Positions 48,652 to 55,551 of a stretch of DNA of 64,000 nt are shown piece after piece. Under the pieces are notes generated by a model. It was given only the letters and a program-made list of their open reading frames with translations, was not told where the DNA came from and searched no databases. The stretch's first letter is position 1; each line of letters starts with the position of its first letter. The position numbers were made by a program, and so were the translations under genes. Origin of the DNA: JBBQFI01 sp038237805 (lineage in GTDB: Bacteria; Verrucomicrobiota; Verrucomicrobiia; Chthoniobacterales; UBA10450); contig JBBRYI010000002.1 in NCBI GenBank assembly GCA_038237805.1, positions 186,001 through 250,000 on the forward strand, read 5' to 3'.

Positions 48652-49736
48652 CAACCACGGAGTCACAGAGATCACAGAGGATGAATAATAAAATTCAACA
48701 GAATCAAATCTCTGTGTCCTCTGTGGTGAAAAGACGTCGCAGCCGTGCGATCGAGAAAATTTCGTTCTGGATTTTTCGCCTAACGACTTATTTCGTGATC
48801 GCGTGCGCGGGCTACATCTTTCTCGACATCGCCATCAAAGGCAGCCGCACCGTATTCAAAACGACGGCGCCATTTTTCAATCTCGAGTTCTTAACGCAGC
48901 CTCCGCAGACCCTCTACGTTTTCGATTACGAAGGAAAGAAATGGACGCTGAGCGATCGACAATTCCGCAGCTGGAAAGCGGCGCATCCTGGTGTCGAAGT
49001 GGAAGCGACCAGCATCGCTTACTCCGCCGGTGGAATCTGGCCGTGCATTGTCGGCACCGCATTGCTTGTCATTGGATCGATGGTCATCGCCTTAATCATC
49101 GGTATTAGCAGCGCGATTTACCTGAGCGAGTACAGCCGTAATGGCCCATGGATTCGCCTTGTCCGCATCGCCATCCTTAATCTGGCCGGCGTTCCGTCCA
49201 TCGTCTTCGGACTTTTCGGTTTTGGATTGTTCGTCATCTTTTTCGGTTGGAACGTGTCGCTCATCGCCGGTTGGTTCACTCTTGGGCTGATGATTCTACC
49301 CGCGATCATCACGGCGAGTGAGGAATCGTTGCGCGCTGTTCCGCAAGGATTGCGCGAAGGCTCACTCGCGCTCGGCGCGAGCAAATGGCAAACCATTCGC
49401 AAAAACGTTCTGCCCTACGCGCTTCCCGGAATTCTCACTTCCTCCATCCTCGGCATTGCGCGCGTCGCGGGCGAGACCGCGCCCATCATGTTTACCGCGG
49501 CGTATGCCATGCGCGATGAAATGCCGTGGCAAGTGCCGCATTGGACCGATTTCTTTTTCCAGGGCGTGATGGCGTTGCCCTATCACATCTATGTCGTGAG
49601 CTCGAAAATTCCGCAGAACGAATACACCGAGCGCGTGCAATACGGCGCCGCGCTCGTCTTTCTCGTCCTCGTGATGCTGATCGCGTTGACTTCCATCTTA
49701 TTGAGAGAACGAACCAGGAGCCGCTTATCATGGTAA
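48648..49736 (+). CDS. pstA: Phosphate ABC transporter permease PstA
   Basis: 362 aa from the ATG that overlaps the pstC stop. The first about 28 codons are not family sequence: they are the DNA of a dispersed palindromic repeat (48653-48728) read in frame. The real N-terminus may be the GTG at 48723 or 48726. The core follows: helix F-W-I-F-R-L-T-T-Y-F-V-I-A-C-A-G, a periplasmic insertion of about 70 residues (Y-V-F-D-Y-E-G-K-K-W), then V-P-S-I-V-F-G-L-F-G-F-G-L-F, the coupling loop L-A-L-G-A-S-K-W-Q-T and I-A-R-V-A-G-E-T-A-P. It overlaps pstB by seven bases. Confidence 0.9.
   Translation: MTTTESQRSQRMNNKIQQNQISVSSVVKRRRSRAIEKISFWIFRLTTYFVIACAGYIFLDIAIKGSRTVFKTTAPFFNLEFLTQPPQTLYVFDYEGKKWTLSDRQFRSWKAAHPGVEVEATSIAYSAGGIWPCIVGTALLVIGSMVIALIIGISSAIYLSEYSRNGPWIRLVRIAILNLAGVPSIVFGLFGFGLFVIFFGWNVSLIAGWFTLGLMILPAIITASEESLRAVPQGLREGSLALGASKWQTIRKNVLPYALPGILTSSILGIARVAGETAPIMFTAAYAMRDEMPWQVPHWTDFFFQGVMALPYHIYVVSSKIPQNEYTERVQYGAALVFLVLVMLIALTSILLRERTRSRLSW
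48653..48728. repeat. AACCACAGAG-type palindromic repeat, copy 1 (inside pstA start)
   Basis: Left part AACCACGGAGTCACAGAGAT and right part TCTCTGTGTCCTCTGTGGTG are complementary around a loop of about 35 nt. Related copies are at 53199-53270 and 54929-54993. Here it occupies the first codons of pstA. Confidence 0.7.
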
Positions 49737-50581
49737 GCTTGATTGAAATGCCGCAAGTCGCCTCTAAACCCGAAATCAACGACAGAATGACCGAGCCGGA
49801 GCCGACCGCCACCGCGAGTGGAATGAGTGGAATCATTGAGATCGAAGATCTCGATTTCGCCTATGGCGCAAATCACGTCCTGTACGATGTGACGTTGAAC
49901 ATTCCGCCGCGCGCCGTGACCGCGTTTATTGGTCCATCCGGTTGCGGCAAGACAACATTGCTGCGCTGCCTGAATCGGATGAACGATCTGATCGACAGCT
50001 CACGCATTTTGCGAGGCGCCATTCGTATCGAGGGCGCGGATATCAATGAACCGGGCGTGGACGTAGTCGACTTGCGCCGCCGCGTCGGAATGGTTTTCCA
50101 AAAATCGAATCCGTTCCCGAAATCGATCTACGACAACATTGCCTATGGCTTGCGCATTGCTGGCGTAACGCAACGGGCCAGGATCGATGAAGCCGTGGAA
50201 AAAAGTCTACGCTCGGCCGCCTTATGGGACGAAGTGAAAGATCGTCTGCACGTGAGCGGCTACGGCCTTTCCGGGGGGCAGCAACAACGTCTCTGCATTG
50301 CGCGCGCGCTCGCGGTCGAACCGCAGATTGTTCTGATGGACGAACCGTGTTCCGCGCTCGATCCCATCGCGACGGCGAAAGTTGAGGAATTGATTCACGA
50401 ACTGAAGCGCACCTACACCATCGTGATCGTCACCCACAACATGCAACAGGCCGGGCGCTGTTCCGATAACACCGGCTTCTTTTATCTCGGCCGACTCATT
50501 GAGTTCGCTGCCACGTCGAAAATTTTCTCAAACCCCACGGAAAAAAAGACGGAAGATTACATCACCGGCCGATTCGGTTAA
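49730..50581 (+). CDS. pstB: Phosphate ABC transporter ATPase PstB
   Basis: 283 aa from ATG 49730, with AGGAG nine bases upstream. Walker A G-P-S-G-C-G-K-T, signature L-S-G-G-Q-Q-Q-R, Walker B L-M-D-E-P-C-S-A-L-D-P and the switch T-H-N-M-Q-Q-A. The longer frame upstream overlaps pstA and is not used. About 35 extra residues at the N-terminus (T-E-P-E-P-T-A-T-A-S) precede the family start. It completes the permease with PstC/PstA; phoU follows after 4 nt. Confidence 0.95.
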   Translation: MVSLIEMPQVASKPEINDRMTEPEPTATASGMSGIIEIEDLDFAYGANHVLYDVTLNIPPRAVTAFIGPSGCGKTTLLRCLNRMNDLIDSSRILRGAIRIEGADINEPGVDVVDLRRRVGMVFQKSNPFPKSIYDNIAYGLRIAGVTQRARIDEAVEKSLRSAALWDEVKDRLHVSGYGLSGGQQQRLCIARALAVEPQIVLMDEPCSALDPIATAKVEELIHELKRTYTIVIVTHNMQQAGRCSDNTGFFYLGRLIEFAATSKIFSNPTEKKTEDYITGRFG

Positions 50582-50585
50582 TCAG

Positions 50586-51281
50586 ATGATCGCACCAAGA
50601 CATATTCTCGGAACCTTTGACGAAGCGCTCGCTTCCCTGCGCGACAACGTCCTCATGATGTCGAGCCTGACCGAGCGCAGCCTCGATCGCGCGATGAAAG
50701 GTTTATTCGATCGCAACGATAACCTTTGCGCGAACGCCATCGCGGATGACGAGGAGATCGATCAGTTGGAAAAACAAATCGACAAGGACGGCGTCGATAT
50801 TCTTCTTCGATTCCAGCCAGTCGCTTCCGATTTGCGACGTGTTGTTTCGGCGATGAAACTTTCCTCAAATCTCGAGCGCATGGCCGACCAGGCCGTGAAC
50901 ATTGCGCGGAAAGCGCGAAAGTTGAATCAACATCCCGCGCTTCCGGAAGTAGAATTAATTACGCCGATGTACGAACAAGCGCTATCGATGTTCAAGGACA
51001 GCGTGGACGCCTATGTCCGCGAAGACGTGCAACTAGGTCGCGATATTGTTCCGCGCGATGATAAGCTTGACGACTTAAATCGCCTCGCAAGCCGCCGTCT
51101 CATCGAGCGCATGGCGCAAGATCCCGAGCAACTTCGCGGTTACCTGAACCTGATGTTCATCGGACGTCATCTCGAACGTGTCGGCGATCACGCCACGAAT
51201 ATTGCCGAAGACGCCGTCTACGCCGCGGCCGCGGAAGACATTCGTCACCAACCGTTCGTACCTGCTGCCGGTAACGAATAA
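50586..51281 (+). CDS. phoU: Phosphate signalling protein PhoU
   Basis: 231 aa from ATG 50586. Two PhoU three-helix repeats: the first has L-R-D-N-V-L-M-M-S, D-E-E-I-D-Q-L-E-K-Q-I and the metal-binding helix R-R-V-V-S-A-M-K-L-S-S-N-L-E-R-M. The second repeats the pattern with F-I-G-R-H-L-E-R-V-G-D-H-A-T-N-I-A-E-D. It dampens PhoR signalling when the transporter is active. It is the last gene of the pho/pst operon. A GCGTCGC-TTCG-GCGACGC hairpin lies 84 nt downstream. Confidence 0.95.
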   Translation: MIAPRHILGTFDEALASLRDNVLMMSSLTERSLDRAMKGLFDRNDNLCANAIADDEEIDQLEKQIDKDGVDILLRFQPVASDLRRVVSAMKLSSNLERMADQAVNIARKARKLNQHPALPEVELITPMYEQALSMFKDSVDAYVREDVQLGRDIVPRDDKLDDLNRLASRRLIERMAQDPEQLRGYLNLMFIGRHLERVGDHATNIAEDAVYAAAAEDIRHQPFVPAAGNE

Positions 51282-51364
51282 GTTATTCAACGTAAAGCGA
51301 TGGAGCCAATCGCTCGCCGCTCGGATGCCTCGTTTCGCTTAATGACAACGCACCCTCAGGGATG

Positions 51365-51382
51365 GCGTCGCTTCGGCGACGC
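51365..51382. terminator. UUCG-tetraloop hairpin after phoU
   Basis: GCGTCGC-TTCG-GCGACGC, a seven-base stem closed by a C(UUCG)G tetraloop, without a following T run. It may mark the 3' end of the pho operon or form part of an RNA. Confidence 0.4.
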
Positions 51383-51451
51383 GTCGGACCCAAGCGTTCC
51401 ACACTTAGCAGGCGTTGATTGCCAGTTAGGCTGTCTTATATAAATCAGGCC

Positions 51452-51613
51452 ATGAACTTACAACGGAACAAGCCAGGAAGCACCAAAATAGCGCGGGCAA
51501 AAGGAACGAAGGACAAACCGCATCTAAAGTTCCGCGATATAGCGCCGACGAAGAATGCGAAAGGCGGCCAAACGAATCTTAAGGTGAAGGACAGCCATGA
51601 TCGATACGGCTGA
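51452..51613 (+). CDS. Short basic peptide with an R-D-I-x-P-x-K-N-A-K-G-G motif
   Basis: 53 aa from the ATG at 51452; the ribosome-binding site is weak (CAGG). The first 25 residues are Lys/Arg-rich (M-N-L-Q-R-N-K-P-G-S-T-K-I-A-R-A-K), followed by L-K-F-R-D-I-A-P-T-K-N-A-K-G-G and Q-T-N-L-K-V-K-D-S-H-D-R-Y-G. The order of residues D-[L/I]-x-P-x-K-[D/N]-A-K-G-G is the same as in the peptide at 5700-5840, although the genes are 46 kb apart and otherwise differ. A conserved core in unlinked short genes argues for a functional family. No processing enzyme is adjacent. Confidence 0.6.
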   Translation: MNLQRNKPGSTKIARAKGTKDKPHLKFRDIAPTKNAKGGQTNLKVKDSHDRYG

Positions 51614-51771
51614 CACGGGACAGCTGGAGCGCGGCTCGGCGGTCGTTAGGCCGAACACCTTCTACGATTAACTCTGAATCGGCCAAGGCTGGAAGTTCTC
51701 ACGGGCATCTGACCAGGCAATGAATCCAAGTCCGTATGCGTTCGGAGTGGGCGCCAATTTTGCGCGCGCTT

Positions 51772-52656
51772 CTATTTCCCGGACACCCAATTGTCGGTGA
51801 ACTTCGAAATGCGTTTCGCGAAAGCTCTCGGCGGCTCGGCGTAGAAGCGTCTTCCCAATTCGGTTGCGTTTCGCTGCAGGCGGCGTCCACGTTTACGCAT
51901 CAGTTTTTCCAAATCGGCGCGCTCTCTTTTTAATTCGGGCTCGGGTTGCTTCTCGTCAAACCGCTCTAGAAGAAAAGCATAATCGTGATCGCACCCAAGA
52001 AGCTGTCCTAAGGTTTTCGCGTCGGCCGCAATTTCCTCCAGGACCACGCGATTAAGCGGCCGGAGCAAACGCAATTGATACCAAAGTTGTTTCACTTCCT
52101 TGCGCCAGGCATGCATGCACTCCGCGCTCCGTTTCTTTAACGCGCGATCGAGGGCATTACGTCCGCGCCGATAAGATTTCGCGACCGACGCGCAAACGCT
52201 TTTCCATGTCAGATCGTCGATCGGCCATCGCGCGAGGCGATTGCTCAACGCTTTCAACTTTGGAATCGCCTGCTTTTGCCAGCCCGCGAAGGCCGCTGAA
52301 AAACTTTCGCGGTCGATTGCCAGTAAATTCTCCAAATGCGCGAACCGTTGCGTGTTGTCCTCGCGCAGCTCGATCAACGTTTGCAACCGCACGTGCGCAT
52401 CGCGCAAATCGGAAACGAGCTTGCCGATTTGCCGGACACACTTGTCTTCGCGTGCGAACCGTTGTTTTCCTACTTCACGCGCAACCAGATCGAGCGCCGC
52501 GCGAAGCTTCTTCAAATGCTTGCGGGTCTCGTGGACGGTCTCGCCCCGGTCTTGCGCCGGATGTTCGCATTCCTTTAGGGCCGATTTGATTTCTTCGCGA
52601 AAAATCCGCTGCAAACCTTGCGAGGGTGATTCTCGCGATTTCAATCGGTAGCTCAT
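51772..52656 (-). CDS. CHAD domain protein
   Basis: 294 aa, helical throughout. Two CHAD repeats with conserved His and basic residues: V-H-E-T-R-K-H-L-K-K-L-R-A-A-L-D at about 41-56 and L-W-Y-Q-L-R-L-L-R-P near 190. These basic patches bind polyphosphate. The CYTH gene follows on the same strand after 15 nt, which is the common CHAD-CYTH partnership. Their place next to the phosphate regulon suggests a role in polyphosphate metabolism or granules. Confidence 0.9.
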   Translation of the reverse strand: MSYRLKSRESPSQGLQRIFREEIKSALKECEHPAQDRGETVHETRKHLKKLRAALDLVAREVGKQRFAREDKCVRQIGKLVSDLRDAHVRLQTLIELREDNTQRFAHLENLLAIDRESFSAAFAGWQKQAIPKLKALSNRLARWPIDDLTWKSVCASVAKSYRRGRNALDRALKKRSAECMHAWRKEVKQLWYQLRLLRPLNRVVLEEIAADAKTLGQLLGCDHDYAFLLERFDEKQPEPELKRERADLEKLMRKRGRRLQRNATELGRRFYAEPPRAFAKRISKFTDNWVSGK

Positions 52657-52671
52657 TTTTCCGCGAACAGA

Positions 52672-53139
52672 TCATTCCCTCGCCAAACGCACATTGCTGT
52701 AGCGCCTTACGCCTGTAACCTCCGGTCCAAACCATATCGGCGCTTTGAATTTTCTACACGCAGCTTGGCTCTTAAATTCCACCTCCGCGACGACCAAACC
52801 TTTATTGTTCCCGCGATAGACATCGATCTCGATCGTGTGTCCTTTCCACGGAATGTAATAGCGGGCCTTGCGCAATCGTCGCCCCGCTGTCGCCGGCCAG
52901 AGCGCGGCAAATTGTTTCGCACTCAGTCTGATCTCGCGTTCTTCGCGATTGGTCCCGCGGCCAACTTTGAAAGTAAGCGACGCGCTCTTGCCTCTCTTAC
53001 GCAAGCGCACGTGCCGGCCGCCGGTTTCGTTCGCCAGATAACCCTGCGCGATCGGATAACTTTGAAACCGCTCGATCCCCGGCGGCAGCTCTTTGATTAA
53101 AAATTTGCGCTCAATTTCGCGACCGTTGTTCGCTGCCAT
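52672..53139 (-). CDS. CYTH domain protein (triphosphatase-like)
   Basis: 155 aa. E-I-E-R-K-F-L near residue 8 is the E-x-E-x-K signature of the CYTH tunnel; further basic and acidic pairs are in H-V-R-L-R-K-R, L-T-F-K-V-G, E-I-D-V-Y-R-G and V-A-E-V-E-F-K. Single-domain CYTH proteins hydrolyse inorganic triphosphate or other triphosphates; cyclase activity belongs to the longer class. Transcribed before the CHAD gene. The start is set at the first Met, just upstream of the signature. Confidence 0.9.
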   Translation of the reverse strand: MAANNGREIERKFLIKELPPGIERFQSYPIAQGYLANETGGRHVRLRKRGKSASLTFKVGRGTNREEREIRLSAKQFAALWPATAGRRLRKARYYIPWKGHTIEIDVYRGNNKGLVVAEVEFKSQAACRKFKAPIWFGPEVTGVRRYSNVRLARE

Positions 53140-53198
53140 GACTTCGCAAAGATATCGCGTCCGCTAGTCAGATCGAGCCAACAGATTCGAAACCATTT

Positions 53199-53270
53199 AA
53201 CCACAGAGACACAGAGATTTCTGTTGTTCCAGTTGCCTGCTCATTTTCTGCGATCTCTGTGTCTCTGGTT
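53199..53270. repeat. AACCACAGAG-type palindromic repeat, copy 2
   Basis: Arms AACCACAGAGACACAGAGAT (53199-53218) and ATCTCTGTGTCTCTGGTT (53253-53270) with a loop that contains TTGCCTGCTCA, the same loop core as copy 3 at 54929-54993. It lies between the CYTH gene and the gene at 53284. Confidence 0.75.
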
Positions 53271-53283
53271 ATTCAAATCCCTA

Positions 53284-53619
53284 TCATCGTTCAGCATTCG
53301 GATGCGTGATCGAATGCACATCGCGGATGATAGCATCTATCTTGCGCACATCTTTGCGCCGGCCACTCTGCGGCTTCACCTTGCGGTTGCGCACCAGGAT
53401 CATGAGCTCGCGGATGTCGTGCAGTCTTTCGCGCGACAAGTTTCCGCCGTTCTTCACCGAACCCACTGCCTGCGTGCTTTCCGCCAGATCGATTTCGAGA
53501 CGTGCCGCATAGGCACGGATGGTCGAGCGCAAATCACGGCGCAAGGCTTCCAGTTCTCTCTCGAGCATTATCGCCGGCGTGACTTCCGATCGCTTATGGC
53601 GCCGTTGTTTTGATTTCAT
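53284..53619 (-). CDS. Hypothetical basic protein
   Basis: 111 aa, unrecognised. It starts within the end of the metallophosphoesterase gene (4-nt overlap), so it is probably co-translated with it. Predicted helical: M-L-E-R-E-L-E-A-L-R-R-D-L-R-S-T-I-R-A-Y-A-A-R, then basic (R-N-R-K-V-K, S-G-R-R-K-D-V-R-K). Contains no signal peptide. A DNA- or RNA-binding role is a guess from charge. Confidence 0.5.
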   Translation of the reverse strand: MKSKQRRHKRSEVTPAIMLERELEALRRDLRSTIRAYAARLEIDLAESTQAVGSVKNGGNLSRERLHDIRELMILVRNRKVKPQSGRRKDVRKIDAIIRDVHSITHPNAER

Positions 53620-54461
53620 AAAACAGAGGCGACTTCGGGCACCTGAGCGCGCGCGAACCCGGGCAAAAAAGGATGTCGATTCACCATTTCGAGTGCGCCA
53701 TCCTCACGTTCGATTAATGCCGAACAAGTCTCCACCCAATCCCCACAGTTGTAGTAAGTGACCGCGCCGAATTGATGAATCGCCGCGCTGTGGATGTGTC
53801 CGCACAAGACTGCGTTCACGGAAAACTTTTCAGCATATTTCACGATCGCCGCCTCGAACTTCCCGATGAAGCTGACCGCGTCTTTTACGCGCTTCTTCGC
53901 GTACGCACTCAGAGACCAGTAACCAAGTCCAAGACGCCGTCGGAAAAAATTGATGAGCGGATTGAGCGAGAGAAGAAATTGATAACCAACATCGCCCGCG
54001 AACGCGAGCCACTTCACATTTTGCACCACGGTGTCGAGCTCGTGCCCGTGAATAATAAGCATCTTCGTGCCATTCGCCGTCCGATGAATCGCGTGCTTCT
54101 GGATCGTGATGTTTCCATACACGCCGTAGAAATCGGACAGGAATTCATCGTGATTACCCGGGATGTAAATAATGCGCGTGCCTTTGCGCCCCTTGCGCAG
54201 AATCTTTTGGATGACGTCGTTGTGTTCCTGCGGCCAATAGCGAGCGCGGCGCAGTTGCCAAATGTCGATCAAATCGCCCACGATGTAGAGCGTTTCGAAT
54301 TCGTAATCGCGCAGGAACTCGAGCAGTGCGCTTGCGTTACTCCCGCGCGTGCCCAGGTGCACATCCGAAATCCACGCCGCCCGCACACGGCGCACGGAAC
54401 TTTCCTGTGTGCCTGGTCGGTCGAAAGAGAATCGCGAAACTAGCGGGTTTTGCGTGATCAC
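53616..54461 (-). CDS. Metallophosphoesterase, UDP-2,3-diacylglucosamine hydrolase-like
   Basis: 281 aa. Calcineurin-like core: I-S-D-V-H-L-G near residue 31, G-D-L-I-D-I-W, G-N-H-D-E, G-H-E-L-D-T and G-H-I-H-S-A at the end. It belongs to the LpxH-like subgroup (W-Q-L-R-R and the hydrophobic insertion L-L-S-L-N-P-L-I-N-F-F-R-R). In lipid A synthesis this class cleaves the pyrophosphate of UDP-diacylglucosamine; homologues with other phospholipid-type substrates exist. The N-terminal 25 residues are extra. It precedes the gene at 53284 on the same strand. Confidence 0.85.
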   Translation of the reverse strand: MITQNPLVSRFSFDRPGTQESSVRRVRAAWISDVHLGTRGSNASALLEFLRDYEFETLYIVGDLIDIWQLRRARYWPQEHNDVIQKILRKGRKGTRIIYIPGNHDEFLSDFYGVYGNITIQKHAIHRTANGTKMLIIHGHELDTVVQNVKWLAFAGDVGYQFLLSLNPLINFFRRRLGLGYWSLSAYAKKRVKDAVSFIGKFEAAIVKYAEKFSVNAVLCGHIHSAAIHQFGAVTYYNCGDWVETCSALIEREDGALEMVNRHPFLPGFARAQVPEVASVL

Positions 54462-54583
54462 GAGCTGGCAAAATTTTACCAGCGCCCGTGCGCGTTAGAC
54501 AAAGGCAGTTTTGTTACGTTTCTGTGTCAAAAGTTCGCAGCTTGCGGCCGGTCCTGAATTTCGCTTTGCAATTTAAGTGGTAG

Positions 54584-54604
54584 GGCGGGCTCGCCGAGCC
54601 CGCC
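54584..54604. repeat. REP-like palindrome GGCGGGCTC-gcc-GAGCCCGCC
   Basis: Perfect nine-base stem, preceded by GTAG; typical of dispersed extragenic palindromes in GC-rich genomes. It is in the gap between the phosphoesterase and a small membrane protein gene. Confidence 0.6.
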
Positions 54605-54629
54605 GCTGCGGTGCCATCGGCGCGCCCGG

Positions 54630-54818
54630 TTAAAGTAATCGTAGCGCCTCCGCGGCGTGGATCATCGGCCAGGCCGAGATCGCGGCGAGTAATCCGAAGA
54701 GGAGCAACTCGACGAGGAGCGACCATCTCGATTCGTGCTTAAATTCTTTGACCGATTTTTGGATGGAAGCCTGCCTGCGATCTTTGCTGCGAGCTACAAC
54801 AATAATGTGAGAAGTCAT
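54630..54818 (-). CDS. Small single-helix membrane protein
   Basis: 62 aa from ATG 54818. Basic N-terminus (A-R-S-K-D-R-R-Q-A-S-I-Q-K, E-F-K-H-E-S-R-W) then one long hydrophobic helix S-L-L-V-E-L-L-L-F-G-L-L-A-A-I-S-A-W, ending P-M-I-H-A-A-E-A-L-R-L-L. Basic-in topology places the N-terminus in the cytosol. Function unknown and no partner gene is evident; the pattern looks like real coding. Confidence 0.55.
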   Translation of the reverse strand: MTSHIIVVARSKDRRQASIQKSVKEFKHESRWSLLVELLLFGLLAAISAWPMIHAAEALRLL

Positions 54819-54928
54819 AATAGATTTGTTTGCGACTCCGTACGCCCAAAGCAACGGGTGTCAGGTTACAAACCATTGCAACCCAGTTACGATTTCGTGA
54901 CCGAAATCATCCGGCGCTGAAGACATCT

Positions 54929-54993
54929 AACCAGAGAGCCACGGAGATTGCCTTTCTTCCGATTGCCTGCTCAGTTCTGTGTCTCTGTGGTTT
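54929..54993. repeat. AACCACAGAG-type palindromic repeat, copy 3
   Basis: Arms AACCAGAGAGCCACGGAGAT (54929-54948) and TTCTGTGTCTCTGTGGTTT (54975-54993); the loop has GATTGCCTGCTCAG, shared with copy 2. It lies between the small membrane gene and arsC. Confidence 0.7.
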
Positions 54994-55062
54994 GTTACGT
55001 TTGTGTGTCGGAAACAGATCGCGCTTTTAACGTGCGCAGGCCATGTCTAGCGTTCTGTCACA

Positions 55063-55533
55063 ATGAAAAAGAAAGTTCTCTTCATTTGCGTGCACAACAG
55101 CGCGCGCAGCCAAATGGCGGAAGCGTGGCTTAATGAGACTTGTGGAGATTTTTTCGAAGCGCAAAGCGCGGGTCTCGAACCGGGCACGCTCAATCCATTG
55201 GCGATCCAGGTTATGAAAGAAGCTGGGATCGACATCTCACATAAGCAGACCCAGGCTGTCTTCGATGTCTTCAAGTCCGGTCAGCTCTTTGCTTACGTCG
55301 TCACTGTTTGCGATGAAACCAGCGCCGACAAATGTCCCATCTTTGCTGGCCCGACGAAACGATTGCATTGGAGCTTCCCCGATCCGTCCGCCGTCACAGG
55401 CACGAGTGAAGAAAAGCTTCAGCAAGTGCGCGAAATTCGCGACGAGATCCGGCAGAAGATCGAGGAATGGTGCGAAGAAGTCTGCTCACCAGCGGCCGAT
55501 CACCAGGCAATCACTTCGGCCCGGTCTGGCTAA
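55063..55533 (+). CDS. arsC: Arsenate reductase, low-molecular-weight phosphatase type
   Basis: 156 aa. The P-loop C-V-H-N-S-A-R-S starts at C9 with R15, the C-x5-R of LMW-phosphatase-fold reductases. Later cysteines are in V-C-D-E-T-S and A-D-K-C-P-I-F (two of the redox pair used by thioredoxin-coupled ArsC), and the catalytic D-P is in S-F-P-D-P-S. Reduces arsenate to arsenite. Neither an efflux pump nor an ArsR gene is present nearby, so the assignment to arsenic rather than phosphotyrosine rests on the cysteines. It is a single gene. Confidence 0.88.
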   Translation: MKKKVLFICVHNSARSQMAEAWLNETCGDFFEAQSAGLEPGTLNPLAIQVMKEAGIDISHKQTQAVFDVFKSGQLFAYVVTVCDETSADKCPIFAGPTKRLHWSFPDPSAVTGTSEEKLQQVREIRDEIRQKIEEWCEEVCSPAADHQAITSARSG

Positions 55534-55551
55534 TCCTGAATCGAGGGCATC

